DNA of 64,000 bases from an uncultured Acetatifactor sp. (GTDB taxonomy: Bacteria; Bacillota; Clostridia; Lachnospirales; Lachnospiraceae): positions 1 to 64,000 of the forward strand of contig CAKSAN010000007.1 in NCBI GenBank assembly GCA_934436435.1, written 5' to 3'. The stretch's first letter is position 1. Every line of letters begins with the position of its first letter. Under the pieces are notes generated by a model. That model made no database searches. It was not told the origin of the DNA and saw nothing but the letters and a program-made list of their open reading frames with translations. Positions 54,754-63,518 of this stretch are shown here, piece by piece. A program made the position numbers and the translations under genes.

Positions 54754-56277
54754 ATGAAGAATGGAGTATTGCTTCAAAATGAAAAACAGGCAAATAAGGC
54801 AGTGGCAAAGGTGATGCGGATTACCTTTTTAATTTTTACGGTAGTATTTTTGCTGAACGTAGTGGGAATTTTTATTGTGGATATGAAAACCATGTTGGCA
54901 GCATACATAGGCGGATCCGCTCTTTTGTGGATTCCCACACTGGTCGTAAATGTAGGAAAACAGCAGGGAGAATATGTGAAATATCTTCTGGCGATGTGTG
55001 CTGTGGCATTTACCACGATAGTAACAGCTACGCTGGGCTATCATGCAGTGCTTTTATATATTTATGCCATTGCCATTGCAAGTCTGTATTTTTCCAAAAG
55101 AATCAATGTATTAACAACGGTATTTTCGGTTGTAGGAGTGTCGGTGGGACAATGGGCCTGTTTCGCATTTGATGTTTTCCCTGATAAAAATTTCCCGACA
55201 TTATATAAACTGATTGTTTATGGTATTGTTCCGAGGGCCATGGTATTAACTGCGGTTGCGGCCATTTTTACCATGCTGTGTGAGAGGACGGCGGGGATGC
55301 TGTCCAATCTGCTGAACGCCGAAGAACAGGAAAAGATGATTCATGACATGAAGGTGATGCAGGAAAAATCACAGGAGACTTCTGCAGAGCTTACGCGAAT
55401 GGTACAAGAACTGTCGGAGATCACAGAAAGTTCCATGGAATCGAACGGGCAGATCGTAGAAGAGACCGGCAATGTGTTGCAGAGATTCAGCGAGAACACA
55501 GAAGAAATCACGGGAATCAATCAGAGAACACAGGATATCAATGCCCGACTGGAGGAATTGGGGCAGCTTAACGGACAGGTGGCAGAGCTGGCAAGACAGA
55601 TCAATGAACGCTCAGAGGACAACCAGAGTAAGATGGATGATGCGACTGCAAGTATGGAACAGATCCATACAAGTACCAATGAATGTAAAGAAATCATCTG
55701 GCAGCTGGGGGAGGAATCCAAGGAGATACTGGGAATCATCAAAGTGATCACGGGAATCTCCACACAGACGAATATTCTGGCTCTGAATGCATCCATTGAG
55801 GCGGCGAGAGCCGGGGAGCATGGAAAGGGATTTGCAGTGGTTGCCAGACAGATCCAGCAGCTGGCGGAGCAGACCAAAAATGCGGTGGACAATATCGGAA
55901 AGATTGTTACGGAGACGGTCAGCAATACGGAGAATGCCGTCAGTGTTATGGAACAGAGTGTAAGGCTGACCGAAGCCGGAATGAACAGTATCCGGGAGGT
56001 GGGAAGTTCTACAGCGGTTATCACAACTTCCAACCATCAGATGTCCGGGCAGATCTTAGAAATGGATAAAACGGTGAAAACCATCCGGCAGCAGAGCAGT
56101 GAAGTGGCAAAAGGAATGGAACAGGTAAATACCAGCACCCAGAACAATTACAATGCCATCGAACATGTAACAGCGGCAACGCAGGAGAACAGTGCGGGAG
56201 TGGAAGCCATAGAGAACATGGTGGTAAGGATTAAGGCACTTGCGGATAAAGAGGAAAACAATGAAAAAGTGGTATAA
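54754..56277 (+). CDS. Methyl-accepting chemotaxis protein with six-helix membrane sensor
   Basis: A 507-aa receptor. Residues about 20-185 have about six hydrophobic helices and no periplasmic loop of size, then a long coiled coil. The signalling hairpin [20 protein letters not shown] and [17 protein letters not shown] near residues 335-375 is the conserved tip that binds CheA and CheW. The membrane part resembles that of the GGDEF protein at 35974 (a FIVD motif, W/YVKY, a VPRA/LPRA motif before the last helix). AAAGGAGG precedes the start. No che genes are nearby. Confidence 0.92.
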   Translation: MKNGVLLQNEKQANKAVAKVMRITFLIFTVVFLLNVVGIFIVDMKTMLAAYIGGSALLWIPTLVVNVGKQQGEYVKYLLAMCAVAFTTIVTATLGYHAVLLYIYAIAIASLYFSKRINVLTTVFSVVGVSVGQWACFAFDVFPDKNFPTLYKLIVYGIVPRAMVLTAVAAIFTMLCERTAGMLSNLLNAEEQEKMIHDMKVMQEKSQETSAELTRMVQELSEITESSMESNGQIVEETGNVLQRFSENTEEITGINQRTQDINARLEELGQLNGQVAELARQINERSEDNQSKMDDATASMEQIHTSTNECKEIIWQLGEESKEILGIIKVITGISTQTNILALNASIEAARAGEHGKGFAVVARQIQQLAEQTKNAVDNIGKIVTETVSNTENAVSVMEQSVRLTEAGMNSIREVGSSTAVITTSNHQMSGQILEMDKTVKTIRQQSSEVAKGMEQVNTSTQNNYNAIEHVTAATQENSAGVEAIENMVVRIKALADKEENNEKVV

Positions 56278-56459
56278 AGAAGAATATAAGGGTGTGTGTG
56301 CTTTCAAATGAAGGCCGTGAAAACAGGGAATGGGAATTTTTATAAAGGAAGTTTTTATCAGGAATCATAAACATCCATGTCGAAATGTGCTATGATGTCA
56401 GGGGATGGTTAAAAATGCCATTTTCCAGAATATCCCCGGAAATTATAGAGGTGACAAAT

Positions 56460-57392
56460 ATGAAATACCAAAAGCACTATTATGAAGGTGAGAATATCGG
56501 GCTTCAGTACTACGAGATACAAAACGAAAGAAAGCCGCTTGTGCTGCTTCATGCCCAGGCTGTGGACAGCACGAGTTTCTTCGGCGTCATGCATAAGCTG
56601 GCGAAGTATTTCCATGTGTATGCAGTGGATTACTATGGTCACGGCGGGAGCCTGCATGATGATGCAAGATACAATGTAGCAGACCTGGGAAATGCGGTCA
56701 TTGATTTTCTTCAAAATGTTGTCGGAGGGCCGGTCTGCCTGCTAGGGCATTCTTCCGGCGGACTGATAGCAGCTTATGTGGCATCACACAGCGATCTGTG
56801 CGGGAATCTGGTGCTGGAAGATCCGCCGTTCTTTTCCTGTCAGGGGGAGCGGCGGAAAAATTCATTTAACTATGTGGATTTGTCCACGGTTTGTCATGAA
56901 TTTCTGAACCAGAGTGAGGAAACAGATTTTGTTCTGTATTACTTTTCCCATCAGCGGGTCTGGGAATTTTTCCCGGAAAAATCGAGGGAGAAGGTACGTC
57001 CCAAATTGATCACATCGGCGGCAAAGTACAGGAAAAAACATCCTGACAAAAATCTGCGTGTTCCGTTCTGGCCGAAATCCGGACTTGCCGCCTATCAGGG
57101 CATGAACAACTACGATCCCTGCTTTGGCGAGGCCTTCTATACAGATCGCTTCCATGCAGGGATCCCCCACGAGGATCTGCTGCGTGGTATTCGCTGTAAA
57201 ACACTGTTTCTGAAAGCAAAAACCGAGATCGGACAGGATGGTCTTTTACTGGCGGCACTGGGCGAGGATGATTTGCAGCGCGTTATGGAACTGATACCGG
57301 AGTGTACCCTTGTTCGTTTTGACTGCGGACATGCGATTCATATAGAAAAGCCGAAAGAGTTTGTCAAGGCTGTTCTTGAAGTATTAAGGTAG
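56460..57392 (+). CDS. Alpha/beta hydrolase
   Basis: A 310-aa hydrolase. PLVLLHAQAVDSTSF is the oxyanion strand, VYAVDYYGHGGS the second motif, CLLGHSSGGLIAA the nucleophile elbow (GHSSG), and FDCGHAIHIEKPKEF the catalytic His. A long cap lies between. The start at 56460 follows GAGGTGA; an earlier in-frame start at 56385 lacks one. The reaction is unknown. Confidence 0.88.
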   Translation: MKYQKHYYEGENIGLQYYEIQNERKPLVLLHAQAVDSTSFFGVMHKLAKYFHVYAVDYYGHGGSLHDDARYNVADLGNAVIDFLQNVVGGPVCLLGHSSGGLIAAYVASHSDLCGNLVLEDPPFFSCQGERRKNSFNYVDLSTVCHEFLNQSEETDFVLYYFSHQRVWEFFPEKSREKVRPKLITSAAKYRKKHPDKNLRVPFWPKSGLAAYQGMNNYDPCFGEAFYTDRFHAGIPHEDLLRGIRCKTLFLKAKTEIGQDGLLLAALGEDDLQRVMELIPECTLVRFDCGHAIHIEKPKEFVKAVLEVLR

Positions 57393-57623
57393 TCAGTTGT
57401 TGTGGGACATATCTGTAATATTTATATTCTACGAAGTGTAAAAAACGTGTAAATTCACTATGTTCTACGTTCCATGGGTGTGAAACTTCTATACATAGCA
57501 CGAATTCAGAAGTATTTCGGAGTTATGGAGAGATTCAGCGTATTTGCTGCCGCAGGATACAATGCAGTGTTGGGAATAGAGTTATACCGGATGAATTTTT
57601 CAGAGAATATATAACATTGGATG
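57393..57623. other. Gene-free stretch before the palindromic promoter
   Basis: I see no coding region, RNA gene or clear repeat between the hydrolase stop and the promoter at 57624. GTGTAAAAAACGTGTAAATTC near 57438 is a short direct repeat. Confidence 0.5.
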
Positions 57624-57675
57624 TTGACAAGTTACCCATCGGTTACTATAATATAAAGTGACCGATGGGTAACTT
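57624..57675 (+). promoter_or_regulatory. Promoter embedded in a 19-bp-arm palindrome
   Basis: TTGACA (57624-57629), 17 bp, TATAAT (57647-57652) is a perfect promoter. AAGTTACCCATCGGTTACT (57629-57647) and AGTGACCGATGGGTAACTT (57657-57675) are inverted copies with one mismatch, covering the spacer and the start region. Each arm is itself roughly dyad-symmetric, as in TetR-type operators, so two repressor dimers may bind. Confidence 0.85.
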
Positions 57676-57703
57676 ATTGCAGATATGAAAGAAGGACTGA
57701 AAA

Positions 57704-57919
57704 ATGAAATGTTCAAAATGTGGTAAAGAAATGAGGAAAGGGTATTTATTTGGAAGTAAAGATGGAGCCTTTAGTTTTGCAAATGAAGTACCGGGAGTTT
57801 TTGAAAATGCAAAAAATGCAGAGGGGTTTGTAGAGGTAACAAAACTGAAACCGGGTCACAGGACAAGAGTGGAAGCGAACTGTTGTGAAGAATGCAGAAT
57901 GATATTGATTCATTACTAA
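57704..57919 (+). CDS. Small zinc-ribbon-like protein (DUF6487)
   Basis: A 71-aa protein with CSKCGKEMRKGYLFG at the N-terminus and NCCEECRMILIHY at the C-terminus, a two-knuckle zinc site typical of the DUF6487 family. It is the first gene behind the palindrome-controlled promoter. GAAAGAAGGACTG precedes the ATG. A terminator follows, so the flavodoxin gene may depend on read-through. Confidence 0.82.
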   Translation: MKCSKCGKEMRKGYLFGSKDGAFSFANEVPGVFENAKNAEGFVEVTKLKPGHRTRVEANCCEECRMILIHY

Positions 57920-57925
57920 AAATGC

Positions 57926-57977
57926 CAGACGCTAAGACGCAGAGCAGAAATTAATCTGCCCGTGCGTCTTTTTTGTG
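57926..57977 (+). terminator. Terminator with CAGACGCTAAGACGCAG leader (copy 3)
   Basis: GACGCA pairs with TGCGTC and the inner GCAGA with TCTGC, followed by TTTTTTG. The leader word is at 57926-57942. Confidence 0.85.
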
Positions 57978-58070
57978 TATACGATGAGCCAGGCATAGAT
58001 TTGGAGGTATCGTTGAATGGAACTGGAAATGGAAAAAAGCATTATCAGGGAAGTAATGGAGGAAAAAGAA

Positions 58071-58577
58071 ATGAGAGCAATTATTTACACATCAAATACC
58101 GGGAGCACGGCAGAATATGCAAAATTATTAGGGAAAGAATGTAATCTGCCGGTCTTTAGTCTGCAACAGGCAAAAGCCAGAATATCTGCAGACACAGAAA
58201 TCATTTATCTTGGATGGATCATGGCAAGTGGAATTAAAGGCTATAAGGATGCAGCAAAAAGATATAAAGTATGTGCTGTATGCGGCGTGGGCATGGGACA
58301 GACCGGTACACAGTCAGAGGAAGTAAGAGAGAAAAATGCAATTCCGCAAAATATACCACTGTTTACATTACAGGGTAATTTTGATGTAAAGAAACTTCAC
58401 GGAGTCTACCACTTTATGATGAATATCATGGTCAAAACGGCAGGAAAGGCATTGGCAGAAAAAACAGACCGCACGCCGGAAGAGGATGATATGTTGGATA
58501 TGATGGTAAATGGCGGCAACCGGGTATCAGTGCAAAATCTGAAGGCAGTCATTGCGTGGTATAAAAGTGTTAATTAG
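58071..58577 (+). CDS. Flavodoxin-domain protein
   Basis: A 168-aa protein of the flavodoxin_5 type. AIIYTSNTGSTAEYAKLL is the FMN phosphate loop, IIYLGWIMASGIKGYKDAAK and CAVCGVGMGQTGTQ are later FMN-contact segments. It likely carries electrons or acts as a protoporphyrinogen-oxidase-like flavoprotein. The start at 58071 follows GGAGG; in-frame ATGs at 58017 and 58029 are weaker. The amber-interrupted frame starts 12 bp after its stop. Confidence 0.87.
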   Translation: MRAIIYTSNTGSTAEYAKLLGKECNLPVFSLQQAKARISADTEIIYLGWIMASGIKGYKDAAKRYKVCAVCGVGMGQTGTQSEEVREKNAIPQNIPLFTLQGNFDVKKLHGVYHFMMNIMVKTAGKALAEKTDRTPEEDDMLDMMVNGGNRVSVQNLKAVIAWYKSVN

Positions 58578-58589
58578 GGAGGAAAAAGG

Positions 58590-59066
58590 ATGAAACTTTA
58601 TTTTGGAAATATGGTAACGACAGTAACCACACTGATGATTTTATTTAAAAATGAGGACAATTGGCCGGATGTGGCAGAGTTGGTAAATCTAAGAGGGGAC
58701 GAGACTACGGTCTATTTGCTGGCGGATGGCCGTTAGTTTGTTACATCGTATAGTAATCATGAGATAGGCAGTTATAGACCTGCAAAAAGGTTTGTAACTG
58801 CCTTTAGTATAAGTGAAGAAACAATTGGAAACGGTGCCTGGACCATTGCAGCCGGTAGATGTCCGGAAAGAAAATTTATTAAGGCGGGGTGGAGAATACG
58901 GAACTTACATGAGGAACTGTGGAAAAAACAACAACTGGAGAACAAGAAACAGCAGGAAATTCTGGACAGAAAGTATTATAATGATCTGATAAGGAAAAGA
59001 AAACTTTATCAAAAACAGGCAATAGCAAGCAGGTATGAAAAGGGTACTCTGGTAACAAAAGCATGA
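58590..59066 (+). pseudogene. Hypothetical protein interrupted by an in-frame amber codon
   Basis: After GGGAGGAAAAAGG the frame starts MKLYFGNMVTTVTTLMILF and reaches TAG at 58734-58736 after 48 codons. The same frame then stays open for 109 more codons, with protein-like content (YRPAKRFVTAFSISEE, then a Lys/Glu/Gln-rich helical tail RNLHEELWKKQQLENKKQQE), to TGA at 59064-59066. That stop overlaps the ATG of the DUF1848 gene by 4 bp. I do not recognise the family. It is either a nonsense-mutated gene, a read-through product or a base error. Confidence 0.7.
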
Positions 59067-59992
59067 TCCTCAACACAGGCTGCCGGACGGACATTCCGTC
59101 GTATTACAGCGAATGGTTTTACAATAGAATAGAAGCCGGTTTCGTACTGGTGCGCAATCCTTATCATCCGGAGTTGGTGACAAAATATCGTCTGACTCCA
59201 GAGGTGGTGGATATTCTGTGTTTTTGCAGCAAAAATCCGAAACCGATGCTCTCCAGACTTTCCAGAATCGCGGCGTACAGACAGTTCTGGTTCGTTACGA
59301 TCACTCCCTATGGAAAAGAGATCGAACCGAATGTGCCGGAAAGTGCTCAGGTGGTAGAGACGGTACGGCAGTTATCCGGCATCGTGGGACAAAAGGCGGT
59401 AGCATGGCGCTACGATCCCATTTTTCTCTCGGAAAAATATACGGCAGAATATCATGTGGAGCAGTTTGAAAAAATGGCGGCAGCCTTGCAGGGAGCGGCA
59501 GCTTTCTGTGTGATCAGTTTTATTGATCTGTATGAAAAGACAAGGCGGAATTTCCCGCAGGTAAGAGCGGTAACGAAGGAAGAGCAGGAATTTCTGGTAA
59601 AGCAGTTTGCAGAGATTGGGCGCAGATACGGGATGCCAATCCGTACCTGTTGTGAGAATCCGGAACTGGGAAAATACGGTGTGGAAACCTCCGGGTGCAT
59701 GACACAGGAGGTGCTGGAGCGGGGCACGGGATGCTTGCTATCGGTTCCGGCTAAGAAAAAAGCCCCGAGAGCAGAATGCAACTGCCTCCTCGGAGCAGAC
59801 ATCGGCGCCTACAATACCTGTCCCCACGGCTGTATCTACTGCTATGCCAATTACGACAAACAGACCGTACTACAGAATTTCCACCACCACGATCCCCATT
59901 CCCCGTTCCTGATCGGCACCGGCCACCCCGAGGACCAGATCCGGGAAGCAGTACAGGAATCCTGGATTGATGGGCAGCTACGGTTGTTTTAA
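59063..59992 (+). CDS. DUF1848 family protein (radical SAM-like CX3CX2C)
   Basis: A 309-aa protein of the DUF1848 family. The N-terminal part shows NTGCRTDIPSYYSEWFYNRI and GFVLVRNPYHP, typical of it. Near the C-terminus CPHGCIYCYANYD (Cys253, 257, 260) has the CX3CX2C spacing of a radical-SAM iron-sulfur site, placed unusually late. KAVAWRYDPIFLSEKY is a family core motif. Function unknown. Its ATG overlaps the stop of the amber-containing frame, suggesting the two were once co-translated. Its 3' end overlaps the LysR remnant by 15 bp. Confidence 0.88.
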   Translation: MILNTGCRTDIPSYYSEWFYNRIEAGFVLVRNPYHPELVTKYRLTPEVVDILCFCSKNPKPMLSRLSRIAAYRQFWFVTITPYGKEIEPNVPESAQVVETVRQLSGIVGQKAVAWRYDPIFLSEKYTAEYHVEQFEKMAAALQGAAAFCVISFIDLYEKTRRNFPQVRAVTKEEQEFLVKQFAEIGRRYGMPIRTCCENPELGKYGVETSGCMTQEVLERGTGCLLSVPAKKKAPRAECNCLLGADIGAYNTCPHGCIYCYANYDKQTVLQNFHHHDPHSPFLIGTGHPEDQIREAVQESWIDGQLRLF

Positions 59993-60401
59993 CACCTGCA
60001 TAAATGCCTGCGCGGCTGCACTGAGCATGGCGTGCTTTTTCCAGACCAGCGCATAGGTGGTGGGAAGCGCGGGCGAAAGCGGGCAGCAGCGGCACGCAGT
60101 CGGGAGTTCCGCCGCCGAGGTAGAGATTGCCGGAGAGCTCCTGGGAATCCGAGCGGAGTTCCTGTTCTGTCTTTTCCAGCAATTCTATGATTTCTTCCGC
60201 ACGTTTCCGAAGGAGAACTCCTTCTTCCGTGAGGGTGATCTGTTTTTTCCCACGGATCAGCAGTTGCTTTCCCAGTTCCCGTTCCAGCTCCATCAGCTGT
60301 TTGGAGAGCGAAGGCTGTGCCATATGCAGACGCTCTGCGGCGCGGGTGATATTTTTCTCTTCGGCCATAGCCAGAAAATAACGCATTACTCGGATATCCA
60401 A
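59978..60401 (-). pseudogene. LysR family regulator with internal deletion
   Basis: From a TTG start at 60401 (GGGAGA 8 bp before) the first about 104 codons give a normal LysR helix-turn-helix, FLAMAEEKNITRAAERLHMA, and linker to CVPLLPAFAR. The frame then becomes non-protein-like. Another frame resumes as LPTTYALVWKKHAMLSAAAQ and ends at TAG (59978-59980), which is the usual LysR C-terminus. About 150 codons of the effector domain are missing. GCGGGC is repeated at the junction (60069-60074, 60079-60084), as expected for a deletion between short repeats. Confidence 0.85.
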
Positions 60402-60561
60402 AACGATGTCTCCCTTTCTGAAAATAAATCATTCCTATAAACTATAATACACCATAGATAATAGATATTTGCTATTGCAAAAGCACAACAGTATACTACA
60501 GGGCGGAAATAAAGAAAAGTAAAATCAGGTAGAAATCAAAGAAGATATAGGAGAGATGGAA

Positions 60562-61703
60562 ATGGGAGAGCGCATAAAAGCCAAAAAACTGGATCTGTTA
60601 AATGGCCCCATCTGGAGCAAGATCCCGCAGTTTGCTCTGCCGGTGGCGGCAACGGGAATTCTGGAGCAGCTGTTCAATGCTTCGGACATTGCCATCGTAG
60701 GTAATTTTGCAAGCACCGACCGGACCGTTGCCATTGCGGCCGTGGGAGCCAACAGTCCCATCATCGGCATGATATTGAATCTGTTTATCGGCATTTCTCT
60801 GGGCACCAATGTGGTCATCGCCAATGCCATCGGCCGCAGGGATGATATCCGCATTTATCTGGTGGGGATGCCGGCGTGCTGAATGTGGTGCTGAATCTGT
60901 TCTTTGTAGTATTGGTGGGACGGTCGGTGGACGGTGTGGCCATTGCCACAGTGATTTCCAATGCCGTCAGCGCCCTGATCCTGTTTTTCCGTCTGCTTCG
61001 CACCGACAAATGGATCCGGCTGCAACCGACAAAACTTCGGATTTCCGGGGAGTGCCTGGGACAGATTCTGCGGATCGGCCTTCCTGCCGGGATCCAGAGT
61101 GCCGTATTCAATCTGGCAAACATCGTGATCCAGTCCGCCATCAACAGTCTGGGTACACTGGTCATTGCGGCATCCAGTGCAGCATATAATATCGAAATTC
61201 TGGTTTACTACATGTTCAACTCCTTCAGTCAGGCCTGCACGACCTTCGTGGGCCAGAACTACGGTGCCGGACAGATCAGACGCTGCCGCAGAACTTTATT
61301 GCTGTGTCTGTTGGAAGACTGCGTGGTATCCATCTTTTCGATCATCGTGATCTTAAGCAGCGGGCGGTTCCTGTTGTCCCTGTTTAACAGTGATCCGCAG
61401 GTCATTGAACTGGGTTACACCAGACTGGTACTGATCTTTATTGCATATCTGTTCAGTATGTTGTATGAGGTGATGTCCGGATATCTGAGGGGCTTCGGCA
61501 TCTCCACGGTTCCCGCCATCCTTACGATCCTAGGCGTGTGCGGTGTGAGGATCGCCTGGGTATACGCGGTATTTCCGAAGGACAGAACCTTCCACACTAT
61601 TATGATGGCATACCCGGCAAGCCTCGCCACCACGGCAGTATTGATCTTCATTGCCCTAATGATCTATCGGCCGTCAAGAAGATATAAGGAATTGGAAAAA
61701 TAA
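60562..61703 (+). pseudogene. MATE efflux transporter with internal deletions
   Basis: The first about 95 codons carry a normal MATE start (GILEQLFNASDIAIVGNFAS, GTNVVIANAIGRRDD). RRDDI is then joined to RIYLVGMP, which normally lies some 60 residues later. The frame then breaks at 60880-60882, and the coding sequence continues in another frame as VLNVVLNLFFVVLVGRSVDG to the end at 61703. Helices 3-5 are largely missing. The second frame (start 60876) is open for 275 codons. Divergent from the LysR remnant, as in an original regulator-transporter pair. Confidence 0.85.
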
Positions 61704-61713
61704 GAAAAATAGC

Positions 61714-61742
61714 TTGCAAAATAAAAAGCACAGTGCTACGAT
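61714..61742 (+). promoter_or_regulatory. Promoter of the mgtE leader
   Basis: TTGCAA (61714-61719), 17 bp, TACGAT (61737-61742), directly before the small frame at 61774. Confidence 0.55.
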
Positions 61743-61773
61743 AACCACGGAAAAAAGTATGGAGGTGAATTTC

Positions 61774-61857
61774 ATGGACAGTTGCGATGGTTATGGGCGA
61801 AGTAGAAAACACGGTGCTTTTTCCTGCGAGCAGGGTACGGCTGTCTGTGGAAAGTGA
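61774..61857 (+). CDS. Candidate 27-aa Cys-containing leader peptide
   Basis: ATG 8 bp after GGAGG begins MDSCDGYGRSRKHGAFSCEQ and ends GTAVCGK. Three Cys, several Gly and basic residues, no known family. GTACGGCTGTC (61835-61845) and GACGGCTGTAC (61856-61866) form an 11-bp hairpin over its stop codon, and a terminator lies 47 bp on, an arrangement like a regulatory leader of mgtE. It could instead be an independent small gene or part of a riboswitch. Confidence 0.5.
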   Translation: MDSCDGYGRSRKHGAFSCEQGTAVCGK

Positions 61858-61903
61858 CGGCTGTACTTTGGTTTGTTGTGCATAGAGAATCATGCAGAGG
61901 AAG

Positions 61904-61937
61904 CATCGTGTGGTGCTTCTTTTGTTTTGCCTTTTTT
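61904..61937 (+). terminator. Terminator in the mgtE leader
   Basis: GAAGCAT pairs with GTGCTTC around CGTGTG, followed by TTTTGTTTTGCCTTTTTT. Confidence 0.75.
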
Positions 61938-62090
61938 GTAACTATTCAGAGCCATACAAATATTGCTAAATATTCGTTGAATGCTTGCATTCAAAAGAAT
62001 GTTTAGTGATATTTATAGGGCGACATAGCCTCAATGAGCAAAAGGAAAGCTCTGAAAGAGCGGTTTTGCGAATGTGGCGCTGAATAGTTC
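61937..62090. repeat. TGTAACTATTCAG-bounded repeat, long form
   Basis: The left end TGTAACTATTCAGAGCCA is identical to the element at 40284. The right end GGCGCTGAATAGTT is its inverted counterpart. Inside, AAATATTGCTAAATATTC pairs with GAATGTTTAGTGATATTT, topped by TTGAATGC-TT-GCATTCAA, then GGCGACAT and GCTCT-GAA-AGAGC. It lies just before mgtE, between the leader terminator and the ribosome binding site AAAGGAG. Confidence 0.65.
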
Positions 62091-62132
62091 TGTTGCATCT
62101 AAAAGATGAAAACGAGAAAGGAGACTTAGACT

Positions 62133-63491
62133 ATGAACAAGACATATTCCGAACTGGCAGAATTATTTCGCAGTGAGAAAACAGATGAGGAGATTCTGGA
62201 TTTCCTCTTAAATTTCCATAAGAACGATATCGCCGATATGATGGCGGGAATGACCGAGGAAGAGCGCAAGCGCCTGTATCACCTGCTGGGAGCACAGAAG
62301 ACCGCGGAGATCTTCAAATATATCGAGGATCCCCGGAAATATATCAAGGAACTGACCGTGGAGAGCGCCGCAAGGGTGATCTCCGAAATGGATTCCGACG
62401 ATGCCGTTGACCTGTTGGAAAATCTGGATCCGGAAGAAAAGGAACAGATCGTCCGGATGCTGGACGAGGATGCGAAAAAAGATGTAAAAATGCTGCTGTC
62501 CTATGATGAGGAAGAGATCGGCAGCTGCATGACCACGAACTACATCTGCATTCCCGAGAACCTGTCCATCAAACAGGCCATGAGTGAGCTGGTGAAGCAG
62601 GCCGGGGAAAATGATAACATCATGACCATCTACGTGGTGGATGAAAAAGGTGTTTTCGCCGGAGCCATCGACCTGAAGGATCTGATCCGGGCGAGGGAAA
62701 ATGCGCATCTGGAGGATCTGGTGTTAAAATCTTACCCTTATGTCACCGACCATGAGAAGATCGATGAATGTATGGACCGGATCTTGGATTATGCGGAGGA
62801 TTCCATTCCCGTATTGTCCGCTGAAAAGAAGATCCTCGGTGTCATCACTTCCGAAGATCTGATCGAAATGGTGGACAATGAGATGGGCGAGGACTACGCA
62901 AAGCTGGCAGGTCTGACCGCAGAAGAGGATCTGAAGGAGCCCACGATCCAGAGTATGAAAAAACGTCTGCCATGGCTGATCATTCTGCTGTTCCTGGGCA
63001 TGGGGGTATCCTCCGTGGTAGGACTGTTTGAAAACGTGGTGGCGGTGCTTCCCATTGTAATCTGCTTTCAGTCTCTGGTACTGGATATGGCGGGAAATGT
63101 GGGAACACAGTCTCTGGCGGTGACCATACGTGTGTTGATAGATGAAAATTTGACAGGAAGACAGAAGTTCCAGCTGATTGTCAAGGAAGTGAAGACCGGC
63201 TCTTTAAACGGAGCGCTGTTAGGCATTATGGCATTGCTTTGTCTGGGCGTCTATGCGCATCTGTTCAAGGGTTATACGTGGATGGGAGCCTTCGGCATCT
63301 CTGGCTGTGTGGGAGTATCCCTTCTGGTGGCCATGGCGATATCCAGTGCAGTGGGAACCGTGATCCCCATGTTTTTCCATAAGATCAAGGTAGACCCGGC
63401 CGTGGCCTCCGGTCCCCTGATCACCACAGTCAATGATCTTGTTGCTGTTGTGACCTATTATGGCCTGGCGTGGCTGCTTCTGATCCGGTAG
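62133..63491 (+). CDS. mgtE: Magnesium transporter MgtE
   Basis: A 452-aa Mg2+ channel of the inner membrane. The N-terminal helical domain (about 1-130) has repeated DD-x-A-D/E-hydrophobic helices (DDAVDLLENLDPEEKEQI). Two CBS domains follow (SCMTTNYICIPENLSIKQAM, VTDHEKIDECMDRILDYAED). The C-terminal pore of five helices includes DMAGNVGTQSLAVTIR and DPAVASGPLITTVNDL, the Mg2+-binding family signatures. Length is standard. GAAAGGAG precedes the start. The 430-bp leader with its small frame, terminator and repeat may give Mg2+-dependent control (inference). Confidence 0.96.
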   Translation: MNKTYSELAELFRSEKTDEEILDFLLNFHKNDIADMMAGMTEEERKRLYHLLGAQKTAEIFKYIEDPRKYIKELTVESAARVISEMDSDDAVDLLENLDPEEKEQIVRMLDEDAKKDVKMLLSYDEEEIGSCMTTNYICIPENLSIKQAMSELVKQAGENDNIMTIYVVDEKGVFAGAIDLKDLIRARENAHLEDLVLKSYPYVTDHEKIDECMDRILDYAEDSIPVLSAEKKILGVITSEDLIEMVDNEMGEDYAKLAGLTAEEDLKEPTIQSMKKRLPWLIILLFLGMGVSSVVGLFENVVAVLPIVICFQSLVLDMAGNVGTQSLAVTIRVLIDENLTGRQKFQLIVKEVKTGSLNGALLGIMALLCLGVYAHLFKGYTWMGAFGISGCVGVSLLVAMAISSAVGTVIPMFFHKIKVDPAVASGPLITTVNDLVAVVTYYGLAWLLLIR

Positions 63492-63518
63492 GGACTTAAA
63501 TATTAAACCGGAGCAGAG

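Noticed and set aside
58590..59066. Selenocysteine-type recoding
   Set aside because: The interrupting codon is TAG, not TGA, so selenocysteine does not apply. Pyrrolysine or suppression remains possible but unsupported by any gene in the window.
60057..60440. Plus-strand 127-aa frame under the LysR remnant
   Set aside because: It is antisense to recognisable LysR sequence and has no family features.
61714..62132. M-box (ykoK) Mg2+ riboswitch before mgtE
   Set aside because: The conserved M-box segments, such as GTTAGGTGAGGCTCCTAT, are not found in the leader.
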